From the NCBI RefSeq assembly GCF_001005315.1, contig NZ_LBMG01000002.1, positions 124,001 through 188,000 on the forward strand: a stretch of 64,000 nt of DNA. The letters run 5' to 3'. Shown here one piece after another: positions 41,837 through 52,023 of the stretch. Positions within the stretch are counted from its first letter, which is position 1; each line of letters opens with the position of its first letter. The stretch is from Kordia jejudonensis (GTDB lineage Bacteria; Bacteroidota; Bacteroidia; Flavobacteriales; Flavobacteriaceae). Both the position numbers and the translations under genes were made by a program. Below the pieces are notes generated by a model. The model was not told the DNA's origin and did no database searches. It saw only the letters and a list, made by a program, of their open reading frames with translations.

Positions 41837-42418
41837 TTATAAGTTTTTTAATGCCAGTTTGATCAATTCTTCTACACTTCCATTTGGCATTTCTTTAATT
41901 ATTTTATCGAGGACTCTTTCAGATTGTTTTCGGGCAAAACCTAATACTTCCAAAGCAGATAACGTTTCTTCTTTGTTTGTATTGCTTTGCGACATAGAAA
42001 CTTCGTCAAGATCGTATAATTTTAAGATTTTATCTTTTAATTCAATGATAACACGTTGTGCCGTTTTTGCACCAATTCCTTTTACACTTTGAATGGTGGC
42101 TACATCTGCGGAACCTATGGCTTCACATATTTTTTCTGAAGATAATGAGGACAACATGGTGCGCGCAGTGCTTGTTCCAATTCCTGAAACAGAGATAAGT
42201 AAACGAAATATTGCGCGTTCGGCTTTTTGGAAAAAACCATATAACGTTTGTGCATCTTCACGAACATGAAGATGTGTAAATAGTTTGATATGTTCTTGGT
42301 TTGGAATTTGTGAGTACGTCGTTAGAGAGATATTGATAAAGTATCCGACTCCATTACATTCTATCACGACATCCGTTGGATTTTTCTCTACGAGTTTCCC
42401 TTGTATGTGAGTAATCAT
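41837..42418 (-). CDS. ruvA: Holliday junction branch migration protein RuvA
   Basis: RuvA binds Holliday junctions and loads the RuvB motor during recombination repair. The 193 residues include the OB-fold start MITHIQGKLVEKNPTDVVIECNGVGYFI, two helix-hairpin-helix motifs (LLISVSGIGTSTARTML and IQSVKGIGAKTAQRVIIEL) and the mobile C-terminal domain III (SALEVLGFARKQSERVLDKI). A TACATTTG at 42442-42449 (minus) is a likely -7 box, with about 18 bases of leader. ruvB is 6 kb away in the same window, on the same strand. Confidence 0.96.
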   Translation of the reverse strand: MITHIQGKLVEKNPTDVVIECNGVGYFINISLTTYSQIPNQEHIKLFTHLHVREDAQTLYGFFQKAERAIFRLLISVSGIGTSTARTMLSSLSSEKICEAIGSADVATIQSVKGIGAKTAQRVIIELKDKILKLYDLDEVSMSQSNTNKEETLSALEVLGFARKQSERVLDKIIKEMPNGSVEELIKLALKNL

Positions 42419-42516
42419 CTATTTGCTACTAGTTAAAGTCCCAAATGTAATAAATTTATTCACATTTATTTAACGTTTTTAACCTTTAATCTACGAATGT
42501 AGCATTCGCATCGTTT

Positions 42517-44820
42517 TTAGGATTCTTCTTTTCGCAATTGCCATTTTTCTTTTTCTTGTGCATCCACCACAACTACAGCTGCCATATTGATTATTTCGTC
42601 AACACTTGCGCCCAATTGCAAAATGTGTACAGGCTTACTCATACCAAGCATTATGGGTCCAATAGAATCTGCTTTGTTTAGCTCTTTCATGAGTTTATAG
42701 GTAATGTTTGCCGCATCTAAGTTTGGAAATACCAGCGTGTTTACTTCTTTTCCTGCCAATTTGGAGAATGGGAATTTTTCTGCTAACATTTCTCGGTTTA
42801 GTGCAAAATCTGACTGAACAGCTCCATCAACATTGACATCTGGATAGAATTTGTGTAGATATTCTACAGCTTCACTTACTTTTTTGGCTCTTTCATTTTC
42901 TGACGAACCAAAGTTTGAGTACGATAGCATTGCAATATTTGGTTCTAGTCCGAACATTTTTACTGCAAGTGCCGTCATTTGTGCAATTTTTGCCAATTCG
43001 CGGGCAGTTGGGTCAATGTTTATAGAAGTATCTGATAAGAACATTGGTCCTCGCTCCGTAATCATTAAGTTGGTTGTTGCTACTTTTTTGACACCTTTTG
43101 CTGTTCCAATGAGTTCTAACATTGGTTTTACAACCATTGGGTAACTTCTTGAATAGCCTGAGATTAATCCGTCTGCATAACCATCATTTACCAACATTGC
43201 TGCAAAGTAGTTACGTTCGCGCATTTTCTTTTGTGCATCAATTAAGGTAACGCCTTTGCGCTTTCTAGATTCCCAATAAAGGTTTGCAAATTGTTCTCTG
43301 CGTTCTGTTTGTTCGTCACTTTTAGGATCAATCACTTCAACATCACCATCAAATTCTAGTTCGGCTCTGAGTTCTTGAATTGTTTTTTCATTTCCTAATA
43401 AAATCGGAATTGCAATACCTTCATCGTATACATATTGTGCCGCTTTTAATACGTCTAAGTAGTCAGCTTCTGTAAATACAACTCGTTTTGGATTGGTACG
43501 TGCTCTTTTGTGCAATAGACGAATGATTTTGTTATCGGCTCCTAAGCGGTGTAAGAGTTCGTCTTCATAACGTACCCAATCTTCAATAGGTTCTGTAGCA
43601 ACACCTGATTCCATTGCGGCTCTTGCAATTGCTGGTGGAATTTTGGCAATGAGTCGCGGATCAAATGGTTTTGGAATAATGTAATCTTTCCCGAAGTTGA
43701 GCTTGGTTTCTCCGTACGCAATGTTTACTTGTTCTGGCACTGGCTCTTTTGCCAATGCTGCTAATGCTTTTACGGCTGCCATTTTCATGGCTTCGTTAAT
43801 TTTTGTTGCACGCACATCTAAAGCTCCACGGAATATGAATGGAAAACCAAGTACGTTGTTTACTTGATTTGGATGATCGGATCGACCCGTTGCCATGATA
43901 ATATCTTCACGTGAAGCGATGGCTTCTCGGTACGAGATTTCTGGTGTCGGATTTGCCATTGCAAACACAATTGGGTTGTCTGCCATTGAGCGTAACATGT
44001 CTTGTGAAACGATGTTTCCTACAGAAAGTCCTAAGAATACATCTGCGCCTTTTAACGCATCTGCTAAAGAGTCATAGTGTTTTGATGTTCTGAAACGCGC
44101 TTGCATTGGCGATAAGTCTGTACGTCCTTTGTGCAATAAACCATCTACATCAAACATGGCGATGTTTTCCAGTTTCGCGCCAAGCGCCACATACAGATTC
44201 ATGCATGAAATGGCTGCCGAACCAGCTCCTGAAATGACAAAACGCACGTCTTCAATGTTTTTTTCGGCAATTTCTAAGGCATTGATTAACGCAGCTGAAG
44301 AAATGATTGCTGTTCCGTGTTGATCGTCGTGCATCACAGGAATATCAAGTTCTTCAACAAGTCTACGTTCTATTTCAAACGCTTCTGGCGCTGCAATGTC
44401 TTCTAAGTTGATTCCACCAAAAGTAGGCGCAATATTTTTTACAGTTTCAATAAATTGATCTACATCTTTTGTATCTACTTCAATATCGAACACATCGATA
44501 TCTGCAAATATTTTGAAGAGCAAACCTTTTCCTTCCATCACAGGTTTTGACGCTTCCGGACCAATGTCACCTAAACCCAAAACCGCTGTTCCGTTTGAAA
44601 TTACTGCCACTAAGTTTCCTTTTGTAGTGTATTTATAAACGTTTGCTTTGTCCTTTGCTATTTCTAAACAAGGTTCTGCAACACCTGGCGAATATGCTAA
44701 TGATAAGTCACGTTGGGTAGAATATCTTTTGGTAGGAACCACTTTTATTTTTCCTGGTTGCGGTTTCGCATGGTATATTAGTGCTTCTCTCCTTTTGCGT
44801 TCTTTGTTGCTTTTGCTCAT
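42517..44820 (-). CDS. maeB: NADP-dependent malic enzyme with phosphotransacetylase-like domain
   Basis: Oxidative decarboxylation of malate to pyruvate, giving NADPH. The 767 residues match the long MaeB form: an N-terminal malic enzyme (about 1-425), with SLAYSPGVAEPCLEIAKD, the catalytic region DDQHGTAIISSAALINAL and the nucleotide-binding GAGSAAISCMN; and a C-terminal phosphotransacetylase-like domain (about 435-767; KRVVFTEADYLDVLKAAQ, GYADGLISGYSRSYP). In enterobacteria the second domain does not make acetyl phosphate but senses acetyl-CoA and lets it inhibit the enzyme. A TAAATTTG at 44877-44884 (minus) may be the -7 box. Confidence 0.96.
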   Translation of the reverse strand: MSKSNKERKRREALIYHAKPQPGKIKVVPTKRYSTQRDLSLAYSPGVAEPCLEIAKDKANVYKYTTKGNLVAVISNGTAVLGLGDIGPEASKPVMEGKGLLFKIFADIDVFDIEVDTKDVDQFIETVKNIAPTFGGINLEDIAAPEAFEIERRLVEELDIPVMHDDQHGTAIISSAALINALEIAEKNIEDVRFVISGAGSAAISCMNLYVALGAKLENIAMFDVDGLLHKGRTDLSPMQARFRTSKHYDSLADALKGADVFLGLSVGNIVSQDMLRSMADNPIVFAMANPTPEISYREAIASREDIIMATGRSDHPNQVNNVLGFPFIFRGALDVRATKINEAMKMAAVKALAALAKEPVPEQVNIAYGETKLNFGKDYIIPKPFDPRLIAKIPPAIARAAMESGVATEPIEDWVRYEDELLHRLGADNKIIRLLHKRARTNPKRVVFTEADYLDVLKAAQYVYDEGIAIPILLGNEKTIQELRAELEFDGDVEVIDPKSDEQTERREQFANLYWESRKRKGVTLIDAQKKMRERNYFAAMLVNDGYADGLISGYSRSYPMVVKPMLELIGTAKGVKKVATTNLMITERGPMFLSDTSINIDPTARELAKIAQMTALAVKMFGLEPNIAMLSYSNFGSSENERAKKVSEAVEYLHKFYPDVNVDGAVQSDFALNREMLAEKFPFSKLAGKEVNTLVFPNLDAANITYKLMKELNKADSIGPIMLGMSKPVHILQLGASVDEIINMAAVVVVDAQEKEKWQLRKEES

Positions 44821-44933
44821 ATAGATCGATTTCGTCGCCTGTAAGTGATTTATGGTTTACAAGCAATATGAATTTGCAAATTTAAATGTCTGAGTTTAAA
44901 GGAAAAAATTAAATGTGGTTTCTTTGGTTTTAT

Positions 44934-45539
44934 TTAACGTTGATTGTTTTGAAGTCTTTTGTAATCAGTTCCGCAATGGCTTTCAAATTCTTGTATATTT
45001 TCAAAAAAAACAAGTCCAGCCATGCCTGTTCCATGTGGTGCCGTGATTGTTTCTGATAGTAAATTTCCATTTTCAAGTTCTAGGAAACCAACCGAATCAG
45101 CATCTTCAAATATTAAAAAATCTACTATTTTTTCATTTTCTAACTTTTTGATGGTGTTGTCTTGGTAAGTTATTGTTTCAATTATGTATTCCTTCGGTAT
45201 CTTATTTTTTATACCGATCATATATTTTAAGCGTCCAAAAAGTGAAGATTTTTGATGTTCTTCCACTTCTTTTTGTATGTCGTTCCATGTTTTGCCTTCG
45301 GGAAAATTATATTCAATAGTATCTATCTTGATTTTATTTTTTGCTTTTTGAATTAAACTCTGTGCACCAGATTTTAGTTTAGTTTCTATGTTTTCAGAAG
45401 TACTACTCCAAGGAATTTTAACCGTTTTATCATTAGTCAATTTGATAAAAACTTCTGCTTCGTCTATTCCGCCAACTTCTAGTTTTGACCACAGTAAGAT
45501 GTCTTTGATGCTAGTTCCGATAAGTTCTTTTGTATTCAC
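44934..45539 (-). CDS. Hypothetical protein, 201 residues
   Basis: I do not recognise a family. The protein has no signal peptide or membrane helix; it looks soluble, with short strands (AEVFIKLTNDKTVKIPW, KEYIIETITYQDNTIKKL, DFLIFEDADSVGFLELENG) and helical parts rich in Lys. The C-terminal region carries APHGTGMAGLVFFENIQEFE and one Cys. It starts 11 bases after queG stops, so it is likely the third gene of the P450-queG transcript. Function unknown. Confidence 0.75.
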   Translation of the reverse strand: MNTKELIGTSIKDILLWSKLEVGGIDEAEVFIKLTNDKTVKIPWSSTSENIETKLKSGAQSLIQKAKNKIKIDTIEYNFPEGKTWNDIQKEVEEHQKSSLFGRLKYMIGIKNKIPKEYIIETITYQDNTIKKLENEKIVDFLIFEDADSVGFLELENGNLLSETITAPHGTGMAGLVFFENIQEFESHCGTDYKRLQNNQR

Positions 45540-45550
45540 TTCTATTGAGT

Positions 45551-46480
45551 TTAGCTATTTTTCAAGAAATTGATGTTTCGCATCAAACCTGTATATTTTG
45601 TTCGCTTTACCGCAGATTTTTTAAAGAGTTCACTAAAGACTTCTTGCGTGATTTCTTCCCATTCTTTTTTAGACATCGACAACAATTCGGGATGCGGATT
45701 GAATAAAGGTTCGTTGTGTGGTTTTGAGAAACGATTCCACGGGCAAACATCTTGGCAGACATCGCAACCGAACATCCAATTGTCAAATTGCCCTTGTACA
45801 TGTGTTGGAATTTCATTTTTGAGTTCGATGGTAAAGTACGAGATACATTTGCTTCCATCCACCACATATGGTTCTACGATGGCTTGCGTTGGACACGCGT
45901 CAATACACGCTGTGCAGCTTCCGCAATGATCTGTAACAGGCGAATCGTATTCGAGTTCCAAATCGATGATGAGTTCGGCAATGAAATAGAATGAACCTAC
46001 TTTTTGTGTGAGCAAGTTACTGTGTTTTCCCATCCAACCCAAACCACTTTTTGCTGCCCAAGCTTTGTCTAATACAGGAGCCGAATCAACAAACGCGCGT
46101 CCTGAAACTTCGCCAATTTCCTCTTGAATGAAGTTGAGCAAGTGTTTAAGTTTGTCTTTGATGACGAAATGATAATCCGTTCCGTACGCATATTTTGAAA
46201 TTTTTGGCGCTTCTGAATCTTTTTGAGTTTCTAGCGGAAAGTAATTTAGCAATAATGAAACCACTGATTTTGAATCGTCAACCAGTTTTGTAGGATCTAA
46301 TCGTTTGTCGAAATGATTTTCCATGTAACTCATTTCGCCGTGCATATTTTTGTTGAGCCACACTTCTAATCGCGGTGCTTCTTCTTCTAAGAATTCCGCT
46401 TTGGAGATTCCGCAAGATAGAAAACCAAGCCGTTTTGCTTCTTCTTTGATGCGTTTGGTATGTGTTGCTTTTACATTCAA
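45551..46480 (-). CDS. queG: epoxyqueuosine reductase
   Basis: QueG does the last step of queuosine synthesis in tRNA, reducing epoxyqueuosine with cobalamin and two [4Fe-4S] clusters. The 309 residues show the N-terminal cobalamin-binding domain with the active-site region [27 protein letters not shown], and a ferredoxin-like part with [24 protein letters not shown] and [14 protein letters not shown]. It has no HEAT-repeat tail, which some longer relatives carry. Its start overlaps the P450 stop by four bases (ATGA). NifU (11727-12632) is a candidate cluster donor. Confidence 0.96.
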   Translation of the reverse strand: MNVKATHTKRIKEEAKRLGFLSCGISKAEFLEEEAPRLEVWLNKNMHGEMSYMENHFDKRLDPTKLVDDSKSVVSLLLNYFPLETQKDSEAPKISKYAYGTDYHFVIKDKLKHLLNFIQEEIGEVSGRAFVDSAPVLDKAWAAKSGLGWMGKHSNLLTQKVGSFYFIAELIIDLELEYDSPVTDHCGSCTACIDACPTQAIVEPYVVDGSKCISYFTIELKNEIPTHVQGQFDNWMFGCDVCQDVCPWNRFSKPHNEPLFNPHPELLSMSKKEWEEITQEVFSELFKKSAVKRTKYTGLMRNINFLKNS

Positions 46481-47811
46481 GAAGTACGTTTTGTAAATTT
46501 TAGACGTAAGTCGATTGGCTTTAGTGTAATTAACGGTGCAATTTCTATTTCAGTTTGATCTGTTTCGATATGATATTTTTTTAATACAGCATATACCGTC
46601 AACATCATTTCGTATAAAGCAAATCCGTTTCCGATACACATCCGTGGTCCTGCGCCAAATGGAAAGTAATATCCTGCTGTTTTTTTACGGTTTTCATCTG
46701 AGAAACGCTCTGGAATGAACGCATCAGGATTATCCCAATATTTTTTGTTTCGATGTAATTCGTAAAACGAAATCCCGATCATTGTGCCTTTTTCTATATT
46801 GAATTCTGTAAAGGAATCGTCTTCAATGGCAACTCTGTCTGTAATCCACGCTGGCGGATATAATCGCATGGATTCTTCTACGCAGTTTTTTACATAGTTG
46901 AGTTTTGCCAGCTTTTCCATATGTGGCAAAGAATTGTCAACCGTATCCACTTCTGCAACTGCTTTTTGAAGTGTTTCTTCATTGCTTGCCAATAAGTGAA
47001 ATGTAAATGTGAGTGCATTTGCCGTCGTTTCGTGACCTGCCACAAAGAAGATTAGGATTTCATCAATGAGTTGTTCATTGGTCATGGACGTTCCATCATC
47101 TTCGTATTTTGCTTTTAGCAACATGTCTAGTAAATCGTCATGTTCTTGGTTTGATACACGACGTTCGTCAATAACTTTGTTAATGATGTTTCTACTTTCT
47201 TGAACTAATTTCATGTGTTTCCCAACCAAACCGCTCACTTTGTACCACCATTTTTTGTGTGGCTGACGGATTTCACGAATGATAAAGTCTTGCAATTTTT
47301 CAATGATTTCTTGCAAACGATGCATGGTATTGTCGTCCGAAGAATAGTTGAACAACGATTTTGCTACGACATGAAACGCCAATTGATTCATGATTGGATA
47401 TAATGCTACCGTTTTATTTTCCTGAATGGTTTTTAGTTGTTTTTCTATTTCGCCTTCCATGATTGCCACAAGTTTCTGCAGTTTTTCTTTATGAAATGCG
47501 GGTTGAATGAGTCTGCGTTGTTTTAACCAATAATCGCCACTTGCGGTTAGTAACCCTTTTCCAACGTATTTGGATAAGTATTTTGTTTGAATTTTGGATT
47601 TGTTATAATTCCGATGATTTTTTCGCAGAATGTGTTTTGTGATTTCGGCATCGCGTGTAAGCATCACTGGTTTGGCAAAAGGTGCTTTTATTGCAAATGA
47701 ATCCCCATGTTTGTCAAAACCTTCTTTGTGAAACGGAATTGGGTTTCGTGTTATTGAGGACGATCTGAATAACAGGTTTAAGAAAGGAATTTTGTTTGGG
47801 TATTTGTACAT
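46477..47811 (-). CDS. cytochrome P450
   Basis: A 444-residue cytoplasmic P450 monooxygenase. The heme-binding loop is [20 protein letters not shown] with Cys392; the I-helix oxygen motif is AGHETT (258-263), the K-helix ExxR is E313-R316 (EESMR), and PERF follows (366-369). Overall it looks like a CYP102/CYP4-type class that often hydroxylates fatty acids, but the reductase is not fused and no ferredoxin gene lies beside it, so its electron donor and substrate are open. It is translated with queG. The region upstream is a repeat block. Confidence 0.95.
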   Translation of the reverse strand: MYKYPNKIPFLNLLFRSSSITRNPIPFHKEGFDKHGDSFAIKAPFAKPVMLTRDAEITKHILRKNHRNYNKSKIQTKYLSKYVGKGLLTASGDYWLKQRRLIQPAFHKEKLQKLVAIMEGEIEKQLKTIQENKTVALYPIMNQLAFHVVAKSLFNYSSDDNTMHRLQEIIEKLQDFIIREIRQPHKKWWYKVSGLVGKHMKLVQESRNIINKVIDERRVSNQEHDDLLDMLLKAKYEDDGTSMTNEQLIDEILIFFVAGHETTANALTFTFHLLASNEETLQKAVAEVDTVDNSLPHMEKLAKLNYVKNCVEESMRLYPPAWITDRVAIEDDSFTEFNIEKGTMIGISFYELHRNKKYWDNPDAFIPERFSDENRKKTAGYYFPFGAGPRMCIGNGFALYEMMLTVYAVLKKYHIETDQTEIEIAPLITLKPIDLRLKFTKRTS

Positions 47812-47979
47812 GTTTGGGTGTTGGGTGTTTGGGTCGCTATGCTTTTGGGTTTTGGGTGTTGGGTGTTGGGTGTTGGGTTTAAGTCGCTTTGCTCCTTTGT
47901 TATTCGTTATTCGTTATTCGTTATTCGTTATTCGTTATTCAAAAATACTTTTACATTCAACATTTATAATTCATCATTC
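47812..47979 (+). repeat. Second repeat block: GGGTGTT and TTATTCG arrays
   Basis: Between the P450 start and the ruvB stop. It holds degenerate G-rich repeats, with three perfect copies and a part of GGGTGTT (47854-47877; four GGG tracts, a G-quadruplex pattern), a doublet TCGCTATGCTTTT/TCGCTTTGCTCCT, five full and one partial copy of TTATTCG (47900-47940), and an AT-rich tail with CATTCAACATTTATAATT (47954-47971), identical for 18 bases to 4558-4575. A TATTTTTG on the minus strand (47940-47947) might serve the P450 gene. Confidence 0.9.
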
Positions 47980-49002
47980 CTAAAAAAGTCCACCTTGAAC
48001 GCCACCTTTGACTCTTCCCAAATGTTTGTATGCAAGCTCCGTAACTTCTCTTCCTCTAGGTGTCCTGATGATGAAACCTTGCTGAATGAGAAATGGTTCG
48101 TATACTTCTTCAATGGTTTCGCCACTTTCTGAAACGGCTGTCGCTAGTGTTGTGATTCCTACAGGTCCACCCTTGAATTTGTCAATGATTGTGGATAGAA
48201 TTCTATTGTCCATTTCATCTAAACCGTATGCATCTACATTTAGCGCTTTTAGACCGTAACGAGCAATTTCTATATCGATATTTCCGTTTCCTTTTATTTG
48301 AGCAAAATCGCGCACTCTTCGTAATAATGCATTTGCGATACGCGGTGTTCCACGACTTCTTCCTGCAATTTCTATGGCAGCTTCCATGGTAATAGGAACT
48401 TTTAGTATTTGCGCACTTCGTTGTACAATAGTTGATAGTAATTCCGTAGAATAGTATTGTAAACGGCTAGCAATTCCGAAACGTGCTCGCATTGGCGCTG
48501 TTAGTAATCCTGAACGTGTTGTTGCACCAACTAGTGTGAATGGATTTAGGTTGATTTGAACCGTTCGGGCATTTGGCCCAGATTCAATCATGATATCGAT
48601 TTTGTAATCTTCCATTGCGGAATAGAGATATTCTTCCACTATGGGACTTAATCGATGTATTTCGTCTATGAATAGGACATCACGCTCATCCAAGTTGGTC
48701 AGTAATCCTGCCAAATCGCCTGGCTTGTCTAACACAGGTCCTGAGGTTACTTTGATACCTACTTCGAGTTCGTTTGCTAAAATGTGTGCTAATGTTGTTT
48801 TTCCCAATCCTGGAGGTCCATGAAATAAGGTATGATCTAGTGCTTCATCACGTAGATTGGCTGCTTGCACAAAGACTTGCAAGTTTTCTAATACTTGATC
48901 TTGTCCAGTAAAATCTCCAAAAGATAGTGGACGCAATGCTTTTTCAACATCTAATTCTTCAGATGAGTAGTTCTGATTTGTAGGGTCTAAATTGTCATTC
49001 AT
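47980..49002 (-). CDS. ruvB: Holliday junction DNA helicase RuvB
   Basis: The AAA+ motor that drives branch migration with RuvA. The 340 residues have Walker [14 protein letters not shown], Walker [12 protein letters not shown], sensor 1 (LVGATTRSG), the Arg finger segment (APMRARFGI) and the C-terminal winged helix with [14 protein letters not shown]. It follows the coxA terminator. A TATCTTTG (49008-49015, minus) lies only about seven bases before the ATG, which would make a nearly leaderless message; no TTG box supports it. Confidence 0.97.
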   Translation of the reverse strand: MNDNLDPTNQNYSSEELDVEKALRPLSFGDFTGQDQVLENLQVFVQAANLRDEALDHTLFHGPPGLGKTTLAHILANELEVGIKVTSGPVLDKPGDLAGLLTNLDERDVLFIDEIHRLSPIVEEYLYSAMEDYKIDIMIESGPNARTVQINLNPFTLVGATTRSGLLTAPMRARFGIASRLQYYSTELLSTIVQRSAQILKVPITMEAAIEIAGRSRGTPRIANALLRRVRDFAQIKGNGNIDIEIARYGLKALNVDAYGLDEMDNRILSTIIDKFKGGPVGITTLATAVSESGETIEEVYEPFLIQQGFIIRTPRGREVTELAYKHLGRVKGGVQGGLF

Positions 49003-49008
49003 TACTAC

Positions 49009-49050
49009 AAAGATAAAAAAAGAAAAGCCTTTCTGAGTAGAAAGGCTTTG
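49009..49050 (-). terminator. Terminator of the act-cox operon
   Basis: An 11-base perfect stem AAAGCCTTTCT/AGAAAGGCTTT with loop GAGT (49024-49049), followed on the minus strand by a T-run. It lies 45 bases after the coxA stop. Confidence 0.88.
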
Positions 49051-49094
49051 ATATAATGAATCTCTTGTGTGAGATCTACGTTTTCGCGGAGATG

Positions 49095-50894
49095 TTAGTG
49101 ATGTAATTCTTCTTCGTCATCCTTCATTGGAACATTCTGAGGAACGAAATCATCATCATGTCCTGGTTTGCTATAGTCATATGCCCAACGGTGTACATGA
49201 GGAATTTCTCCTGGCCAGTTTCCGTGAATGTGCTCTACTGGTGCTGTCCATTCTAATGTATTTGATCTCCATGGGTTTTGTGGCGCTTTTTTTCCGTAGA
49301 ACATACTACTAAAGAAGTTGTAAAGGAATACTAACTGGAATGCTCCACCAATGATTGCAAATGTTGTAATAACTACGTTTACGTTTGCTAAATCGTCAAA
49401 TAACGGGAATTCAGAGTTTGTATAATAACGTCTTGGTAAACCTGCCATTCCGATAAAGTGCATTGGAAAGAAAACTCCATATGCCGTAATCGCTGTTACC
49501 CAGAAGTGAACATATCCTAAGTTTTTGTTCATCATTCTACCAAACATTCTAGGGAACCAGTGATAGACACCTGCAAACATTCCGTAAAGAGCAGATATAC
49601 CCATTACTAAGTGGAAGTGTGCTACCACGAAATATGTATCGTGAACATTGATATCTAATGTACTGTCTCCAAGAATAATTCCTGTTAATCCTCCAGTGAT
49701 GAATGTTGATACTAATCCGATAGAGAAAAGCATTGCTGGATTCATCTGTAAGTTACCTTTCCAGAGTGTTGTGATATAGTTAAATGCTTTTACCGCTGAT
49801 GGTATGGCAATTAATAGTGTTGTAAATGTAAATACTGATCCAAGGAATGGATTCATTCCTGAGATAAACATATGGTGTCCCCAAACAATTGTTGAAAGGA
49901 ATGCAATTGCTAAGATAGAAGCTACCATGGCTCGGTAACCGAAAATTGGTTTTCGAGAGTTTGTAGCAATTACTTCTGAGGTAATCCCTAATGCTGGAAG
50001 TAATACAATGTATACTTCAGGATGTCCTAAGAACCAGAATAAGTGTTCAAATAGTACTGGCGAACCACCTTGATAGTGTAATACTTCTCCTTGTATGAAT
50101 ATGTCTGATAGATAGAACGATGTTCCAAAGCTTCTATCGAATATTAATAATAATGCTGCTGATAATAATACTGGGAACGAAACCACACCAATGATAGCCG
50201 TTACAAAGAACGCCCAAATTGTTAATGGTAATCTTGTCATAGACATTCCTTTTGTTCTAAGGTTGATTACCGTCACTATGTAGTTTAGTGATCCTAGTAA
50301 TGATGATGCAATGAATATTGCCATTGAGACTAACCATAACGTCATTCCTAACCCAGATCCTGGAATTGCTTCTGGTAAGGCACTTAACGGTGGATAGATT
50401 GTCCAACCTGATGATGCTGCTCCACCTTCTACAAATAAGGATAATACCATGATTACACTTGAAATAAAGAATAACCAGTATGATACCATGTTTAGGAATC
50501 CTGAAGCCATATCTCTAGCTCCAATTTGCAATGGAATTAGTAAGTTACTAAATGTACCACTTAGACCTGCCGTTAATACAAAGAATACCATGATTGTACC
50601 ATGAATTGTAACTAAGGCTAAGTATTTATCTGCACTCAATACGCCGTCAGGAGCCCAATTCCCTAAAAATATTTCAAAGATTGTAAATGATTCCTTTGGC
50701 CATGCAATTTGCATACGAAAAAATATAGACATCATGATACCAATAACTCCCATGATCGTACCTGTAATAAGATACTGCTTGGCAATCATTTTGTGATCTT
50801 GACTAAATATGTATTTAGTCATGAATGTCTCTTTGTGATGATGTCCGTGATCGTCGTGTCCGTGATCTTCTGCGTGTACTGCTGTTGCTGACAT
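49095..50894 (-). CDS. coxA: cytochrome c oxidase subunit I
   Basis: The catalytic subunit, carrying heme a and the heme a3-CuB centre; it reduces O2 and pumps protons. The 599 residues have about twelve to fourteen helices and the expected ligand motifs: [13 protein letters not shown] (the cross-linked His-Tyr pair), [12 protein letters not shown] (CuB His pair), and [15 protein letters not shown] (heme ligands). The N-terminus is His-rich ([16 protein letters not shown]) and the C-terminus ends EEELHH, both possible metal-binding tips. It is the last gene of the act operon. Confidence 0.97.
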   Translation of the reverse strand: MSATAVHAEDHGHDDHGHHHKETFMTKYIFSQDHKMIAKQYLITGTIMGVIGIMMSIFFRMQIAWPKESFTIFEIFLGNWAPDGVLSADKYLALVTIHGTIMVFFVLTAGLSGTFSNLLIPLQIGARDMASGFLNMVSYWLFFISSVIMVLSLFVEGGAASSGWTIYPPLSALPEAIPGSGLGMTLWLVSMAIFIASSLLGSLNYIVTVINLRTKGMSMTRLPLTIWAFFVTAIIGVVSFPVLLSAALLLIFDRSFGTSFYLSDIFIQGEVLHYQGGSPVLFEHLFWFLGHPEVYIVLLPALGITSEVIATNSRKPIFGYRAMVASILAIAFLSTIVWGHHMFISGMNPFLGSVFTFTTLLIAIPSAVKAFNYITTLWKGNLQMNPAMLFSIGLVSTFITGGLTGIILGDSTLDINVHDTYFVVAHFHLVMGISALYGMFAGVYHWFPRMFGRMMNKNLGYVHFWVTAITAYGVFFPMHFIGMAGLPRRYYTNSEFPLFDDLANVNVVITTFAIIGGAFQLVFLYNFFSSMFYGKKAPQNPWRSNTLEWTAPVEHIHGNWPGEIPHVHRWAYDYSKPGHDDDFVPQNVPMKDDEEELHH

Positions 50895-50929
50895 ATCTAT
50901 ATATTATATCTTTTTAATTATTTTTTTAA

Positions 50930-51997
50930 TTATTCCTTTCCTCCGAAAGTTTTTTGTTCTGCGATCCACTTGTTGTAGTCTTCTTCACTTTCTACAATCA
51001 CTTTCATTTGCATGTTGTAATGTGATTCCCCACAAATTTTATTACATAGTAATAGGAAATCAAATTCGTATGCTTCTAACGCATCTTTTCCTTCCGCTAG
51101 GAGTTTTTCACTTTTAGCAGCTCTTATATCATTGATACGTCTTACTTTGTTTGTGATTTTTGATGTTTCACGCATTTCCTCTGTCGTCATGTTTGGCGTC
51201 ATCGCAAATTCGGTAATCATCCCAGGAACACAGTTCATTTGCATTCTGAAGTGTGGCATATACGCAGAGTGTAATACATCTTGCGAACGCATTTTGAATA
51301 CTACTTTTCTGTTGACAGGCAAGTGTAGTTCTTGTACGATGATATCATCTTGTGCATATGGATCTTCTGTATCTAAACCTAAGATATTTGCCGCAGGACC
51401 TAAATCGATTAAACGTACATTTGCCTTACCTAATACATTGTCTTCTCCAGCGTATCTTGCTTTCCAGTTGAACTGTTGTGCATATAATTCTACTACAATT
51501 GGATCGTCTTCCATGTTTACATCCATGATTTCATTCCAAGTGAATAGTCCATAAAGAATTAAACCAGCTAATGTAATTACTGGAATGATTGTCCAGATAA
51601 ATTCCAATTTATCATTGTCTGCATAGTATAATGCTTTTTGTCCTTCTCTACCTCTGTATTTGAATGCGAAGTAGTGTAATAATGCTTGTGTTAGCGTTTG
51701 TACGAAGAAGATCAATATCATTGATATGATCATTAAGGTATCAACACTTGCACCGTGTTCTGATGCAGCGTTTCCAATTAATGGCAAGTCACCCCATTTT
51801 ACGAAAGAGATTATTGTAATAATGTATATGAACATCAAGAATCCCATCATGAGGTATCCATTGATATTGTTATCCTTGTCATTAGCTACCTGAGAGTTAT
51901 CTGCTTTCGCTTGCGATAAATCGAAAATCTTCGTCAGCTGCCAAATTGCGATTGCAATTAGGATAATTACTATAAACGTTAGTAAACCAGTAGTCAT
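50930..51997 (-). CDS. coxB: cytochrome c oxidase subunit II
   Basis: Accepts electrons at the CuA centre. The 355-residue protein has four hydrophobic helices (about 3-20, 47-65, 86-108, 132-152), two more than the usual pair, then a periplasmic cupredoxin domain. The CuA ligands are His243 (VLHSAYMP), Cys318, Cys322, His326 and Met329 (CNKICGESHYNM); the position that is Glu in many oxidases is Lys320. A stretch of about 50 residues between the strands (about 268-315, rich in Lys, Arg and Glu) is an insertion. Copper probably comes from the SCO protein at 23002-23703. Confidence 0.95.
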   Translation of the reverse strand: MTTGLLTFIVIILIAIAIWQLTKIFDLSQAKADNSQVANDKDNNINGYLMMGFLMFIYIITIISFVKWGDLPLIGNAASEHGASVDTLMIISMILIFFVQTLTQALLHYFAFKYRGREGQKALYYADNDKLEFIWTIIPVITLAGLILYGLFTWNEIMDVNMEDDPIVVELYAQQFNWKARYAGEDNVLGKANVRLIDLGPAANILGLDTEDPYAQDDIIVQELHLPVNRKVVFKMRSQDVLHSAYMPHFRMQMNCVPGMITEFAMTPNMTTEEMRETSKITNKVRRINDIRAAKSEKLLAEGKDALEAYEFDFLLLCNKICGESHYNMQMKVIVESEEDYNKWIAEQKTFGGKE

Positions 51998-52023
51998 CTT
52001 ATTTTATACTGTTTTGAGATTAA

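Noticed and set aside
49008-49015. TATCTTTG as a firm ruvB promoter
   Set aside because: It is only about seven bases from the ATG, has no TTG box and lies on the tail of the coxA terminator; noted in the gene entry only.
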